A stretch of DNA of 33,572 nucleotides, taken from contig JAWQRN010000228.1 in assembly GCA_033557685.1 (NCBI GenBank), positions 1-33,572 of the forward strand. Direction: 5' to 3'. Source of the stretch: Sperchopsis tessellata (lineage: Eukaryota > Arthropoda > Insecta > Coleoptera > Hydrophilidae). A model generated the notes under the pieces. The model worked only from the letters and a program-made list of their open reading frames with translations, was not told where the DNA came from and did not search any database. This document shows, piece by piece, positions 23,440 through 33,540 of this stretch. A program made the translations under genes and the position numbers. How positions within the stretch are numbered: the first letter of the stretch is position 1; each line of letters begins with the position of its first letter.

Positions 23440-23832
23440 ACGCGAATGCAGCCATATCAGGCGTCGCGGCGTCTCTACAGTAACGACGCATGTTATCGTT
23501 GTGGCCAATGGCAGCTAACACTCGACTCCGCCTCTTGTTAGTTTTACCCCTCTCTATCGTGCATACATAAGTGATATAGAACAGGATTATAAATCAAGCC
23601 CGTGTCATAAACCAATGGCTTACAACAGAATTGTACTCTCAAATTATTATTAGCTATCGTAGAGCAGCAGTAGACCGACGCACTTAGACAGCACACAGCC
23701 GCATTTAGATTTGCCGTTTATTTATACTCCGGAGACGCGATTGACACTAATTATATTGAGCTCTGATCACTAGTTCAACTATTTAATCCGACCAAGTAGC
23801 ATTGATAATAACACTGTGTTGTTTCTTTTCAG
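23440..23832 (+). promoter_or_regulatory. CpG-rich patch upstream of HR38 exon; candidate promoter/leader
   Basis: This stretch is visibly less AT-rich than everything around it and holds roughly two dozen CpG dinucleotides, which are rare elsewhere in the window. It has two CCAATGGC boxes (23505-23512 and 23612-23619) and a TATAAAT at 23588-23594. An imperfect serum-response-like CCATATCAGG lies near 23450. It ends in the polypyrimidine tract and AG of the HR38 3' splice site. Either it is an alternative promoter whose transcript reads straight into the exon, with translation starting at the in-frame ATG at 24022, or it is conserved intronic regulatory DNA. No transcript evidence is available here. 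Confidence 0.35.
23820..23832 (+). promoter_or_regulatory. Hr38: 3' splice site (acceptor) of the HR38 exon
   Basis: TGTTTCTTTTCAG is a near-ideal polypyrimidine tract plus AG. The reading frame is open from 23833, and the next upstream in-frame stop is TAA at 23809-23811, so the coding exon can hardly begin further left. The first codons in the exon (APYGSSSFADLL) look like genuine NR4A N-terminal sequence. Confidence 0.85.
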
Positions 23833-25171
23833 GCCCCGTATGGTTCGAGCAGCTTTGCAGATCTGCTAAGTGCCCCGTTTTCGGAAGATCCGAGTTCAGT
23901 GTTACCACCAGAAGACCTAGACCCTTTTCCAGAAGTCGCGCTTCAATCGCAGCCATCCTCACCAGCACCACTGCCCAGTTTCCAAGAAACCTACTCTGTA
24001 AGATACAGCACCCCTTTCAAAATGGACGAAGAATGTTTCAACGTGTCATCCTATCACCACCCCTCTCACATCTCAACCCCATCACACCACTATGAATATC
24101 CGCACCAATACACCACTAGCCCTTACTATCCTCCTCCCCAGTGTAGTCCTGGATTCGAAAGCTTAATGTCACAAGAATCTTACTCACTTCCGCCATATCA
24201 AAGTACAACTTCCGAGCTCCACGTCAGCACAGCACTAAGTCCACGACAAAGGCGAGCATCTCTTCCACTTCAGCGATCTGAATCAACCAGCTCCAGTGAA
24301 AGTCCCAAACTGCGACTAGCAGGAGCGGCACCTTCAGTCTGTTCATCTGCTGCCAGTTCACCTGGAGGAGCCACAGACGCGCCCTCTAAAGGACCAGCAC
24401 CCCCATCACCTTCACAACTCTGCGCCGTTTGTGGAGACACTGCCGCTTGCCAGCATTATGGAGTGCGTACCTGTGAAGGCTGCAAAGGATTTTTCAAGAG
24501 GACGGTCCAAAAAGGTTCCAAATATGTTTGCTTGGCTGACAAAGCTTGTCCGGTCGATAAGCGACGACGAAATAGGTGCCAATTTTGCAGATTTCAAAAG
24601 TGTTTAGCAGTGGGTATGGTGAAAGAAGTCGTTCGCACAGATTCTCTAAAAGGTAGGAGAGGGAGACTACCGTCCAAGCCTAAATCTCCCCAAGAATCTC
24701 CTCCGAGTCCACCTGTGTCGCTTATTACAGCTTTGGTGCGGGCTCACGTGGACACAACTCCTGATCTCTCAAATTTGGACTATTCCCAATATTTGGAACC
24801 TACTCCTATAGAACCAGTCATATCCGAAGCTGACAAAATACAACAATTTTACACATTGCTTACCACTTCGGTAGATGTCATCAGGAACTTTGCAGATAAA
24901 ATACCTGGTTTTCAAGATTTGTGCAATGAGGACAAAGAACTTCTTTTCCAATCAGCTTCTTTAGAACTGTTTGTTTTACGTTTAGCATACCGTACCCATC
25001 CTAATGATACGAAACTTACATTTTGCAATGGAGTTGTTTTGGACAAACAACAGTGTCAGAGGTCGTTTGGCGATTGGCTGCATGCCATCATGGAATTCTG
25101 CAACAGCTTACACCTGATGGAAATCGACATTTCAGCATTTGCATGCCTTTGTGCACTTACACTAATAACAG
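23833..25171 (+). CDS. Hr38: HR38 (NR4A orphan nuclear receptor), large internal exon, partial
   Basis: This exon encodes most of HR38, the single arthropod member of the NR4A (Nur77/Nurr1) family, a nuclear transcription factor. Family members bind the NBRE AAAGGTCA as monomers or pair with RXR/Ultraspiracle, and act without a classical ligand. The exon starts after TTTCTTTTCAG (phase 0) with APYGSSSFADLL and ends at ACAG|GTAATT (phase 1): 446 codons plus one base. Residues 1-196 form a Ser/Pro/Tyr-rich activation region. Residues 197-262 (24421-24618) are the two C4 zinc fingers with P-box CEGCKGFFKR. The NR4A-specific extension RTDSLKGRRGRLPSK follows. From about residue 296 the ligand-binding domain begins, including FADKIPGFQDLCNEDKELLF. 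It stops at ALTLIT, exactly where the family continues with 'D/E-RHGL', so helices 9-12 lie on a later exon. The first in-frame ATG is 24022; no start exists upstream within the exon. GC content is clearly higher than in the flanks. Confidence 0.96.
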
Positions 25172-25177
25172 GTAATT
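25168..25177 (+). promoter_or_regulatory. Hr38: 5' splice site (donor) ending the HR38 exon
   Basis: ACAG|GTAATT puts the junction after 25171. The frame stays open for 20 further codons of hydrophobic, AT-rich sequence to a TGA at 25231, which does not resemble any NR4A ligand-binding domain. The split falls in phase 1 after ALTLIT, where the family has Asp or Glu next. Confidence 0.9.
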
Positions 25178-25830
25178 TATTGATACAAATTTATTTCTTA
25201 TTTTCATTTCATTGCCATTTAATATTAAAATGATTATTTGTACGATTTTCAACTAATAGAATTTAGATTAAGACTCTTTGATACAGCACATTTTTGAAAC
25301 CAAAAACTTAAAACTCTTCCAATTGTATTGACAAATGCAACCTTCCTTAAGAAAATGATATAAATTTGTAATTAACGCCTGGGAAAATATTAGACAATTA
25401 ATGAGTTTAGTGAAAATCAGAACGTGGTCCTTATATAGCCAGGATCTAAATAAATATTTTTCCGATTTTCTAAAAACAACTTAGTTTATAGAGCGTAGAT
25501 AGTAATATTTATTTAAATTGAAATTGAATATTTGATATAACAAAATTGTATTATAACTTTCATCCTTTCAGTACTATTGTATGCCATTCTTTTAAGGAAG
25601 ATTGTATTCAAATGCTTGCAGAAATTATATAGTGAGTTTTAAATTTTGATTAAGAAATTATAGCATAGTACGATAAACATAAGTTTGAACTTTGTTATTG
25701 ATGTAGACTGTAGTAAAATAATAGAATCCGAAGAGATACACCACTATTTAAAATACACCCAGTATTTCTATTATTTCGTGGAAAGTTAACTTTTCTCTTA
25801 ACATTCTCGTAGGAATTACATTCAAAAGTC
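25172..25830 (+). other. Start of the HR38 intron, no repeats recognised
   Basis: This is AT-rich non-coding sequence following the donor site. No acceptor followed by an 'RHGL'-type ligand-binding-domain exon could be found here or further right in the window. Confidence 0.6.
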
Positions 25831-25839
25831 TATGATTTG

Positions 25840-27130
25840 CTCGGAAAGCATTAGTAAAAAAAGTACCAAATGCGTACTTTTACCCTTCTTCGATGTTCAG
25901 GTACCCAGTGCATGGCTTTCTTTGAAAATCTAGTATCGTCCATCCTATGTATGTGCCCATATCACACTAGTTGCTTTGTTTCAATCTCGTTGTGTAGTAT
26001 TCCTTCCATTCTTATAAGTCTACGTATTTCCTCATTTCTGATTCTCCAAATGTGATATTCCCAATTTCCCTACCAAAGACATACATCTCTACTGCTTCAA
26101 GCCATTTGTTGTTGTCCTCTATTATTATCCATGTCTCTGCTCTATATAGTAGAATACTTTTTATCATTAAGTTATAAATATGGTGCTTCCCAATGTATTA
26201 CTCTACTCAAGCATACAATTAATTTACTTGCCTTTTTTATTCTCCCTTTATTTCTTGGTTGTCACTTCCTTTGGAGTAAAATATCACACCTAGATATGAA
26301 TATTCGGTACAAACTTCAATTTCTTAAACATTTTCTAGTTATATATGTAATTCTTCTGTGTCTATTGGGAGTTATTTGGTCTTATGGCTATTTGATTCAA
26401 GTTCCCAAATCTCATATTCTTGTTGTAGTTTTCTCGTATCATATTCGAGATCGTCTTTATCTTCCGCAATAATGACCTGGTCATCTGCGAATGGGATAGT
26501 AATCAAAAATATGTCCCCCATTTCGATTCCCATCGATGGATATTTTTATTTAAACCTTAGCAATGCCTGTGTCAGTTATATTTTAAAAAGCGCTGGTGTT
26601 ATACAATATACCTAACAAAGTCCCTTACCCACATTAAATTTACAAGACAGTTTGCTTCTCAGCTTTATTTGTGATGTTGATCCATTGTTTAGATTTTTGG
26701 CAGCTGTTTGGTTGATGTTTCCTGTAAGGTATTTCAAAGCTTCTTCACAGGTACTGAATCATATGTTTTCTTCAGGTCTATAAACATTAAATAGATTTCT
26801 GTTTCAAGCAGAAAACGTTGTCAGCACAGGATCGACCTGCTCTAAAACGTGCTTGTTCTTCCTCCTCGCTTCCTCTATATTCGTCTTCAATTAGATCCCA
26901 TAAAATCCTTCCGTATAGACGGCTAAATGTGCTGAATATACCTCTGTATTTGTAGCAGTTGGATTTATCTCCTTTTTTGTGAATTGAAATGTGGACGGTC
27001 TTCAACTCCTTTGGTATGGGGTGTCCAGTTATATACTTATAGAAGAGATCTATAATAACTTGGAATAGTTGTCAGTCACCGGGAACTGGAGACTTTCCGT
27101 TTTTTTTTTTATTTTCATGGCATCTCTCAT
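25840..27130 (-). mobile_element. Decayed non-LTR retrotransposon RT inside the putative HR38 intron
   Basis: The minus strand gives an almost continuous set of RT blocks. KNGKSPVPGD lies near 27090. VHISIHKKGDKSNCYKYRGI is at 26940-26997, then FRAGRSCADNVFCLKQ. YLMFIDLKKTYDSVP at 26751-26796 is motif A with both Asp. FADDQVIIAEDKDDLEY at 26480-26491 and onward is an intact-looking motif C. LLYRAETWIIIEDNNKWLEA and VEMYVFG follow near 26060-26150. IRNEEIRRLIRMEGIL and HNEIETKQLV sit near 25960-26040, then a stop where Trp is usual (25962-25964), then YGHIHR. KAMHWVPEHRRR near 25880 is the tail. Frameshifts split it. The endonuclease domain is absent or unrecognisable, so the copy is dead. It belongs to a different subfamily from the copy at 20.7-22.0 kb. 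Confidence 0.85.
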
Positions 27131-30100
27131 CTTGAACACTACTATATTCGTACTATATGCAGGCCTGGATTATGCCAGTAACTGTTCGTTGTGCTTTACC
27201 CAATATTCTATAGGAATTTCGTTATGTGCTGGGTTTTATTTGGGGTTTTTTTGTTTGTTAATAAATCGCCACACCTTATACTTATATTCACACCCATATT
27301 ACGTTCACCATAATCCAAAAAATGACTTAAAACTTACAGAAATTATAATTTACTACATTTAAAAAATATATATTCGATTAACCTTTCAATTTTTAATAGT
27401 ATGTACTACACAATGTTCGCTTTTAATGTGTATGCCCGATTGTTAAATTGATATAGCCCGTCATCAAAATGTCGGCACTGCGTACTCTCAGCCGCCGCGC
27501 ACACTTACCTCAGTCTACTCTATAGCATGTTTTACAATGCTATTATTCCATTTTTTTCAGTAACTTAAAAGCCACTGGATATTTTAAGTACATACGTTCT
27601 TTACGCTAAGAAGCAATATCTATTGAACCACACATGTGTTGAAGCCGAGAGAAAAGTGTACATGTACTAGTCTAATGATCCTTCTTCCTCGATTATTGAT
27701 GTATAAATGGATGACATGGTCATCAACTTATAATTACATATTTTTTCAAATTGCAACAGTTTATCAATTTCTTTATTGATGTTTACAATGTACTATGGAA
27801 GTCTCGGACAATTCTAGCTCATTAAGCTTATTATTGTACATTCATTACAAAGGAAGACATAACACACATATCCGCATAATCAGACAAGAACTTTATATAT
27901 AGTTGCCTCTAGTGAGTGTTCATAATTACATTATGATTATACATAGTTGTTGACTGATATCACTATTGTTGTTTTCTTTTGCTTCACATACTTTATCGCT
28001 ATTTATATACATATGTTTATCGTAATACACAATCAATACTACTATCGATCACATTCTATTGTATATATTTTTCGTAGTTGTTCATAAAACATAATATACA
28101 TCCAAGTTTCCCTAAGGTACACAGTAATTTCTATTGAGGGAATAAAAGGCATTTTTTAGAGCTTCACTGATACTAATTCAAAGGCTCAACTTTCCAGCTG
28201 ACTCTTCTTCTGCGTAATTTACTGATGTGCTGATAATCTCTTAATATCTCATTTGTTTTAAATATCTTTGTCATTATTTATGTTCTTAATGATTTTTTAT
28301 TATTCAACTCTAATAATAGAAGTTATGGTATTAATTTGCAGTATAATTTTCGAGCAGTATCAGTTTTAAGAAGTCCACTTTGAATTGAATTATAACTCCA
28401 TTAATTCTGAATCTATTTCTTCAAGAACAGTTATAACATATATATAATGTATCCTATTTAAATGGACCTCCAATATGTATTACTCAATAGACCATTCAAA
28501 AATAGTGCAGAGGGTTCAAAACATCGGCTTGAGATTTACGGTGATCAAAATATAATTTCTTACTATCTCAGAGATGCAAATTGCCCAAACTTTGAAAATC
28601 GCCGCATGTTCCATAGTCTCCATAGCATTATCATACGAATCATCCATATTTATCAGTTTTCCCATGAAGGCAAGGACCTATGGACATAAACCTAGTTACT
28701 TACATAATAATGGACCGGGCATTCATTACCTGAACGTTTAATACAAAGGTCTTCTCCCATGCCAACACACAGGATTCTTGTATTTGACGAAATTTTGCAT
28801 TGTCTTTATCCATTACTAAATTTAAGTCTAAAGTGCGAACGTTTTTGTATAATGTCTGCTTTTGGTTTCATCGTTCTTTCTATTTATCTGTCTCTATTTT
28901 TTTTCTTGGATTGGATTGCTTTTAAGAACTTTTGATTATCTACTTGTAAGGAAGAACGTATAATTTTATATATAGTAGTATCTAGAATTTCCTCTGTTTT
29001 ATAAAGTTGAGTGGAAAATCTACACCTATTTCTTATCTGAACTGCGCCTTTTAGCGAAATTTATTGGTTCTTTAATATGTAGGTTTGAATTAATTGCAAT
29101 CATTTTACTACACTGCTCGTCTTGTCATCAGCATCTTCAAATAAACTAACTTCCGAAATTATTGTTTTCATTCTTCCAATTTTGTTGTACTTCGCGTTTA
29201 ACATTTTCACTTGTAAACTAGTTATCCAATTGTTTTTCTTTCTTTATTGACCAAAGATATTGATACTCCAAAAGTTTTAAGGATATTCACCCCAATAGTA
29301 TTTTATATTTTGTTTTCCAGATATTGAAGAGGATTTTAGCATTTCATTTGCATGATTACCTAATCTAACTCTTCCGCGGATTTCAAACTTTAGATCTATC
29401 TACAGTTATGCTTCAACTTTATATGATGTATCTGATGACATTATTACAACATTCGATTCCGGGTGTAACAATGCATTCGTCTTAATTAATTTTACTTGTG
29501 TATTTGATATTTTTCACCATGAGTTGAAAGTTGCGTTTCTTCTACAGTTTTGTATGTATTTTAATTGCTATATTTTAGAAGAAATGTTCTAAAGAATTAA
29601 GGTTTCTGGTAAATCTGAGCATTTACATCTTTCATATGATATAATTCAGGGATAAATTTTTGATCTTTTGTTGTACACTATCTATTTAAGGTGTACCTAT
29701 GCATATCTAGAATGTTATATGTTTATAAAAAATAAAATAATGTATCTTTATTTAGACTAAAAGAAGTACTGATATAAATTAAACAAATTCATTAGAGAAT
29801 AAAAACAATGTCGGGCAAAAAATGTGATATTTCTGTTCACAATTCTAATAAAAACCTAACCCTTGATATATCCTGTAACTGTTAGTTTATACGCAATTAT
29901 ATTACTCGTTTTGGATTTATAGGTTGTGAATCGTAAGATAAATTATGATCTAAAGAGATTAATCACTTGCTTCCGAATATTTTCTTGCTATTAAACATTA
30001 AGTCGTCTATTCATCCATTTTGTGGTTGAAATGGTCGAACATTTGTAACTTTCGGATATAGCTAAGAAACTTGGTCTACGTATGGATGTTGATCTGGGAT

Positions 30101-30470
30101 TTAGATCTCACACTTTGATGTTAATTGGAACGGCTTACTCGGCATTCTCTCGTGATCTCTGTTCGAGAGTTCCTCTGCGAGGAAGATATACTTCATACTG
30201 ATAATGATCCTCGAATGGCGACTCTGATTCATATAGAATTCAATAGACTTAGAACCCGTGCCTTCGTTTTATCTTTGGTATAAGCCATCTAATACGTAAT
30301 GGGCTTGCTATTAGCTGTCTATAATCTATATATATATATATATATAGAATTTTGGCAACCCCAAAGCATTTTATTTTCGTTACGTAAGCTTTATAAGGAA
30401 TTCTAAAAACTTCTAAGCTTTATGTTAAATCATAATGTCTTTGATCTGTCAATATAACCCATTGTAACCC
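27131..30470. other. AT-rich sequence, mostly unassigned
   Basis: I see no transposon protein blocks I can defend. A short GC/CpG-rich patch at about 27465-27520 contains GCCGCCGCGC and, on the minus strand, a perfect donor-like GAG|GTAAGT (27503-27511). A 75-codon plus-strand frame at 28462-28689 has no family signature. A GC-richer block at 30040-30260 was not identified. Confidence 0.45.
30327..30346. repeat. (TA)10 microsatellite
   Basis: This is an uninterrupted run of ten TA dinucleotides. Confidence 0.95.
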
Positions 30471-30479
30471 CTCCCTGGG

Positions 30480-30628
30480 TGCTAGAGGAATTTGGGAGAT
30501 CTTTACTGGCCCCAGGGGAAGAGGGGGGCGTTGAGTAGCAAGTGGATAATAAAGACGCTAAAAAATTTGGTCGCCAAAACATTCTTTAAGTAAACAAGCT
30601 GTGAGCCAAAAAAGTTTGGGAAACTATG
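30480..30628. mobile_element. hAT-like right end
   Basis: A G-rich stretch (GAAGAGGGGGGCGTTGAG) is followed by AGCCAAAAAAGTTTGGGAAA and then CTATG at the edge. Right ends of many hAT elements read 'AAAAAGTTTGGGAACCACTG', so this is a slightly decayed version facing left. The terminal CACTG has become CTATG. I did not find a left partner within the preceding 3 kb. It could be a non-autonomous element. Confidence 0.55.
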
Positions 30629-32454
30629 ATGTAACCAATCGGCAGACTCTAACCAGTGTCTTATACAATCGCCACATCATATTTTTCCTTTTTCAGTCAT
30701 AATTAGCTATACTACAAAACTTTCTCCTTAATAGTATTTGTTACTCTTGATGTCTGTATAATATTTTGGGGCGTCACTATTGCCAACAGTATTATCTCGT
30801 TATTTAGAATACAAAAATGTCATAAGTTGTCTTATGAGCGAAAGAGGAAGAACTTGTCTCCCCGCTCTTTATTAAACATAAGTTACTTACAATGTATTAA
30901 ATTATTTACTCTAGGTATTCTTAGCAGTGCTCATAAGCAGAAGTCAAAATTAATTTAAATCTCAGTAGAAACAAAAGGTTATTCTTTAGTACCTTTACAC
31001 CTTTTCGTCGACAAGGCATTTTCTTTTTGTATGGTGTACGTAATTTTATTATAGTTTTCGACGTTTTTATATGTTCCAATTCCGTCAGTTTACATAACAA
31101 AAGTTCTTGAAAATATCTAGTTCTTTTCCATTTTCTCATAGCTCTGCATTAGTTTTGTTATTACCATAAATTGTATAGGAAACTATTTTCCAACAGTTCA
31201 TATCCAAACAAATTATATCGTTTGATCAGGAACAAGTGAAACTGTGCAACTTTCAATTCTAGACGATCGTTTCGTCATCTATCAATCATAGCAGGTATAT
31301 TCCAAGGGAAACCTGTCTCCATTTAACATCTTTCAGATCCAATGTACGTTTTTTAGTAGAATAAACATCATCGCCGTATCCTCTGGATCAAATGAATTAA
31401 ATCATAGTTTTAAACGTGCTACTATTTTTTAATGGTTGCACGTTGGGCAGAAAAATAGTTTAGTGCCACTAGGTCTCAACAAGTAATGTGTATTTTTTTA
31501 AATATTTTCATATAATCCAATTTTTGAAGTTTTTTCTTGTTTTTTTTTTGAGGGGTAGAAAATAATAATCACTAATCGCTATCCTCCATTCACTTCGCAT
31601 TCTTCCAACAATAAAATAATTTATGAATACTGGACTTTTCTATTACCAATTTGATATGAGTATGATAAAGAAAGAAAATATTATTATATGTCGTAATAAT
31701 CTGCACATTTCTTGTACATGTTTTGGTTATGCTCATTTGTTTCGCTAGATATGAAATGGGATTTCGCAACTTAGAAAAGTGGTATCGAATCCAGTCAATA
31801 TTATTCGTGTTGTGATGCTCTGGTGTAAAAAGGAAATAGCGTGAACCTCAGGATGGTTATTCCTCGAAATATTATATATAAATTACATATAAAATAGTAT
31901 AGCAAAGTCACGACATGTATAATGTGGAAATTAGACAGACGAAGCATTGTGCCGAGTGAAGTAGAATCAGTTACACACCACACGTAATCTATAAACCCGT
32001 CAATCGTGATCTAATTTCAACCACAATTAATTTAAAATCCCATCTAGTTTCAATCAACTTTGACAGCAATGCAGGTGTATTATTTATAAGATCGACTTGG
32101 TGTACACTCACACACATGCGACTCATTTTCCAGTTTCTACAACTAACACAGAATTTCATGTTTAAGGCAGTTGATTTATTAAATCTACGAGGGAAGACCA
32201 GTATTAGATAATTGTCTACAATATAGCAGTACCATTAAGAAGTGCTATTACAACTTAGTAATTATCTGTGTGTTTTACTTAAACTCACTCAGATGAGTAT
32301 AGAAAAGAGTAAACATTCCTCTAATAAATAATAACTCATTATTTATATTAAGCATTAAACAACTACAAAATGTCTGTTATGTCTAGACTCGCGAACAAGT
32401 GACGTCATTAGCTATATTGATGTTATTTATTAGGATTTTACCCAAGCCATTGAA
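30629..32454. other. AT-rich sequence, nothing recognised
   Basis: Only AT-driven open frames are present (for example minus-strand frames at 30921-31139 and 31801-31983). A perfect palindromic CRE, TGACGTCA, lies at 32400-32407 but is compatible with chance. Confidence 0.5.
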
Positions 32455-32520
32455 AAAATGCCGTTGACAAAATGCCGTTGACAAAACGCCGTTGAGAAAA
32501 TGCCGTTGACAAAATGCCGT
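32455..32520. repeat. 14-bp minisatellite, 4.7 copies
   Basis: The unit AAAATGCCGTTGAC is repeated at 32455-32468, 32469-32482, 32483-32496 (two substitutions, AAAACGCCGTTGAG) and 32497-32510, with a partial AAAATGCCGT at 32511-32520. Each unit carries one CpG or more in otherwise AT-rich DNA. The unit length is not a multiple of three, so it is not a protein repeat. Confidence 0.95.
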
Positions 32521-32959
32521 ACGATAGACTAAAATTGAAGACCCATAGATAAAGAGTTCGTGGACATAAGTTCTTGGATCTATGCCATGTTATTTTATAA
32601 CACGTTTGAAGTTTGGATTTGTTGTGATTTGTTTATTACCAAGCAGGTGCACAGTAGTGCATCCAAATTACAGTTAATGTTCTCCTGTGCTTAAAAAAGA
32701 AAACGCTTGGGTCCTTAATAATTATACTGTGTGAAGGTATAGAAGTTCTCTCCAAATCAATCAGCCTTGCAAACAAGATTCCATACTATGCTATTTTGCG
32801 ATAACTCTTTTGCTTGCGTTCAATCCACTACCCTCATCTTTAAGATTTCAGTAGTCGACGTGTAGGCTTACTCAAATTCTGTTCACATGTGCCTTGACTG
32901 CCATAACCTGCTTCCCTCGTCCATTCAGTTTAGAACCACCTAGTTGCCTTCCTTAAACC

Positions 32960-33130
32960 CTCCAAGCCCTTGGTGTTAACCTTGGATTCTTCATAGAAAT
33001 TTAATTTAAGTTTCTAGTTAACGGCTACTCTATCTCTACTTGAACACCCATGATTCACAAACGTAGATGAACTTTGGAACGTTATCCGCTTTATAGATAG
33101 CCACCTTGGTTATTATATTGAGAAATTTAT
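32960..33130 (-). mobile_element. RTE-like RT C-terminal scrap
   Basis: One minus-strand frame reads IYVCESWVFK, then stop-interrupted R, SSR, LET, IKFL, RIQG. This lines up in a single frame with the conserved 'LYGCESWVL..R..SRL...E.KFLRRIQG' block after the RT domain of insect endonuclease/RT elements. Five stops fall at positions where Arg, Asp/Glu or similar codons are expected, so the copy is old. Nothing before or after is clear. Confidence 0.6.
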
Positions 33131-33537
33131 ATCCAATGAACAAATGGTATCTGATGGTCACTACATGTATAGCCAAAATATTCTTATTAAGTGAAACTTC
33201 ACTTCTTATAAAATATTGTTATGAATAGTGTAAGACTCCACTGCTTCACTTTACCAGTTAACAATAATTAAGGTGGAACAAATTACATGACCAAAAAGTG
33301 AGTAAAATCAAAGTAATGACTTAAAGAGTAAAAAAACGAGTATCAGACAAATATTCACGACAATTTTGTGTGTTTTTCAAAGATCAACAAAATTTATTAT
33401 ATTTTCATTATCTACTTATAAGATTATATTTAATAAATGAAATTTGGCGTCAGATTTAAACTCGAACAAGTCGCATTTTCAAAAATTGCTTTTTTAATAG
33501 CATGTTGTTCCTTTATCTTAAAGTCTCTTGTATCATA

Positions 33538-33540
<3 letters not shown>
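33131..33540. other. AT-rich sequence, nothing recognised
   Basis: I see no gene, RNA or repeat-family signature. Confidence 0.5.

Noticed and set aside
23802..24597. Other frames over the HR38 exon (97-codon plus frame, 61-codon minus frame)
   Set aside because: Shadows of the HR38 coding frame.
25870..26615. Plus-strand open frames over 25870-26615
   Set aside because: They are shadows of the minus-strand reverse transcriptase relic, which has recognisable motifs A and C.
28462..28689. 75-codon plus frame and an overlapping ~50-codon minus frame
   Set aside because: Lengths expected by chance; neither has a recognisable motif.
31770..31800. GGTATCGAATCC, like a tRNA T-arm
   Set aside because: No acceptor stem, D-arm or anticodon arm can be folded upstream.
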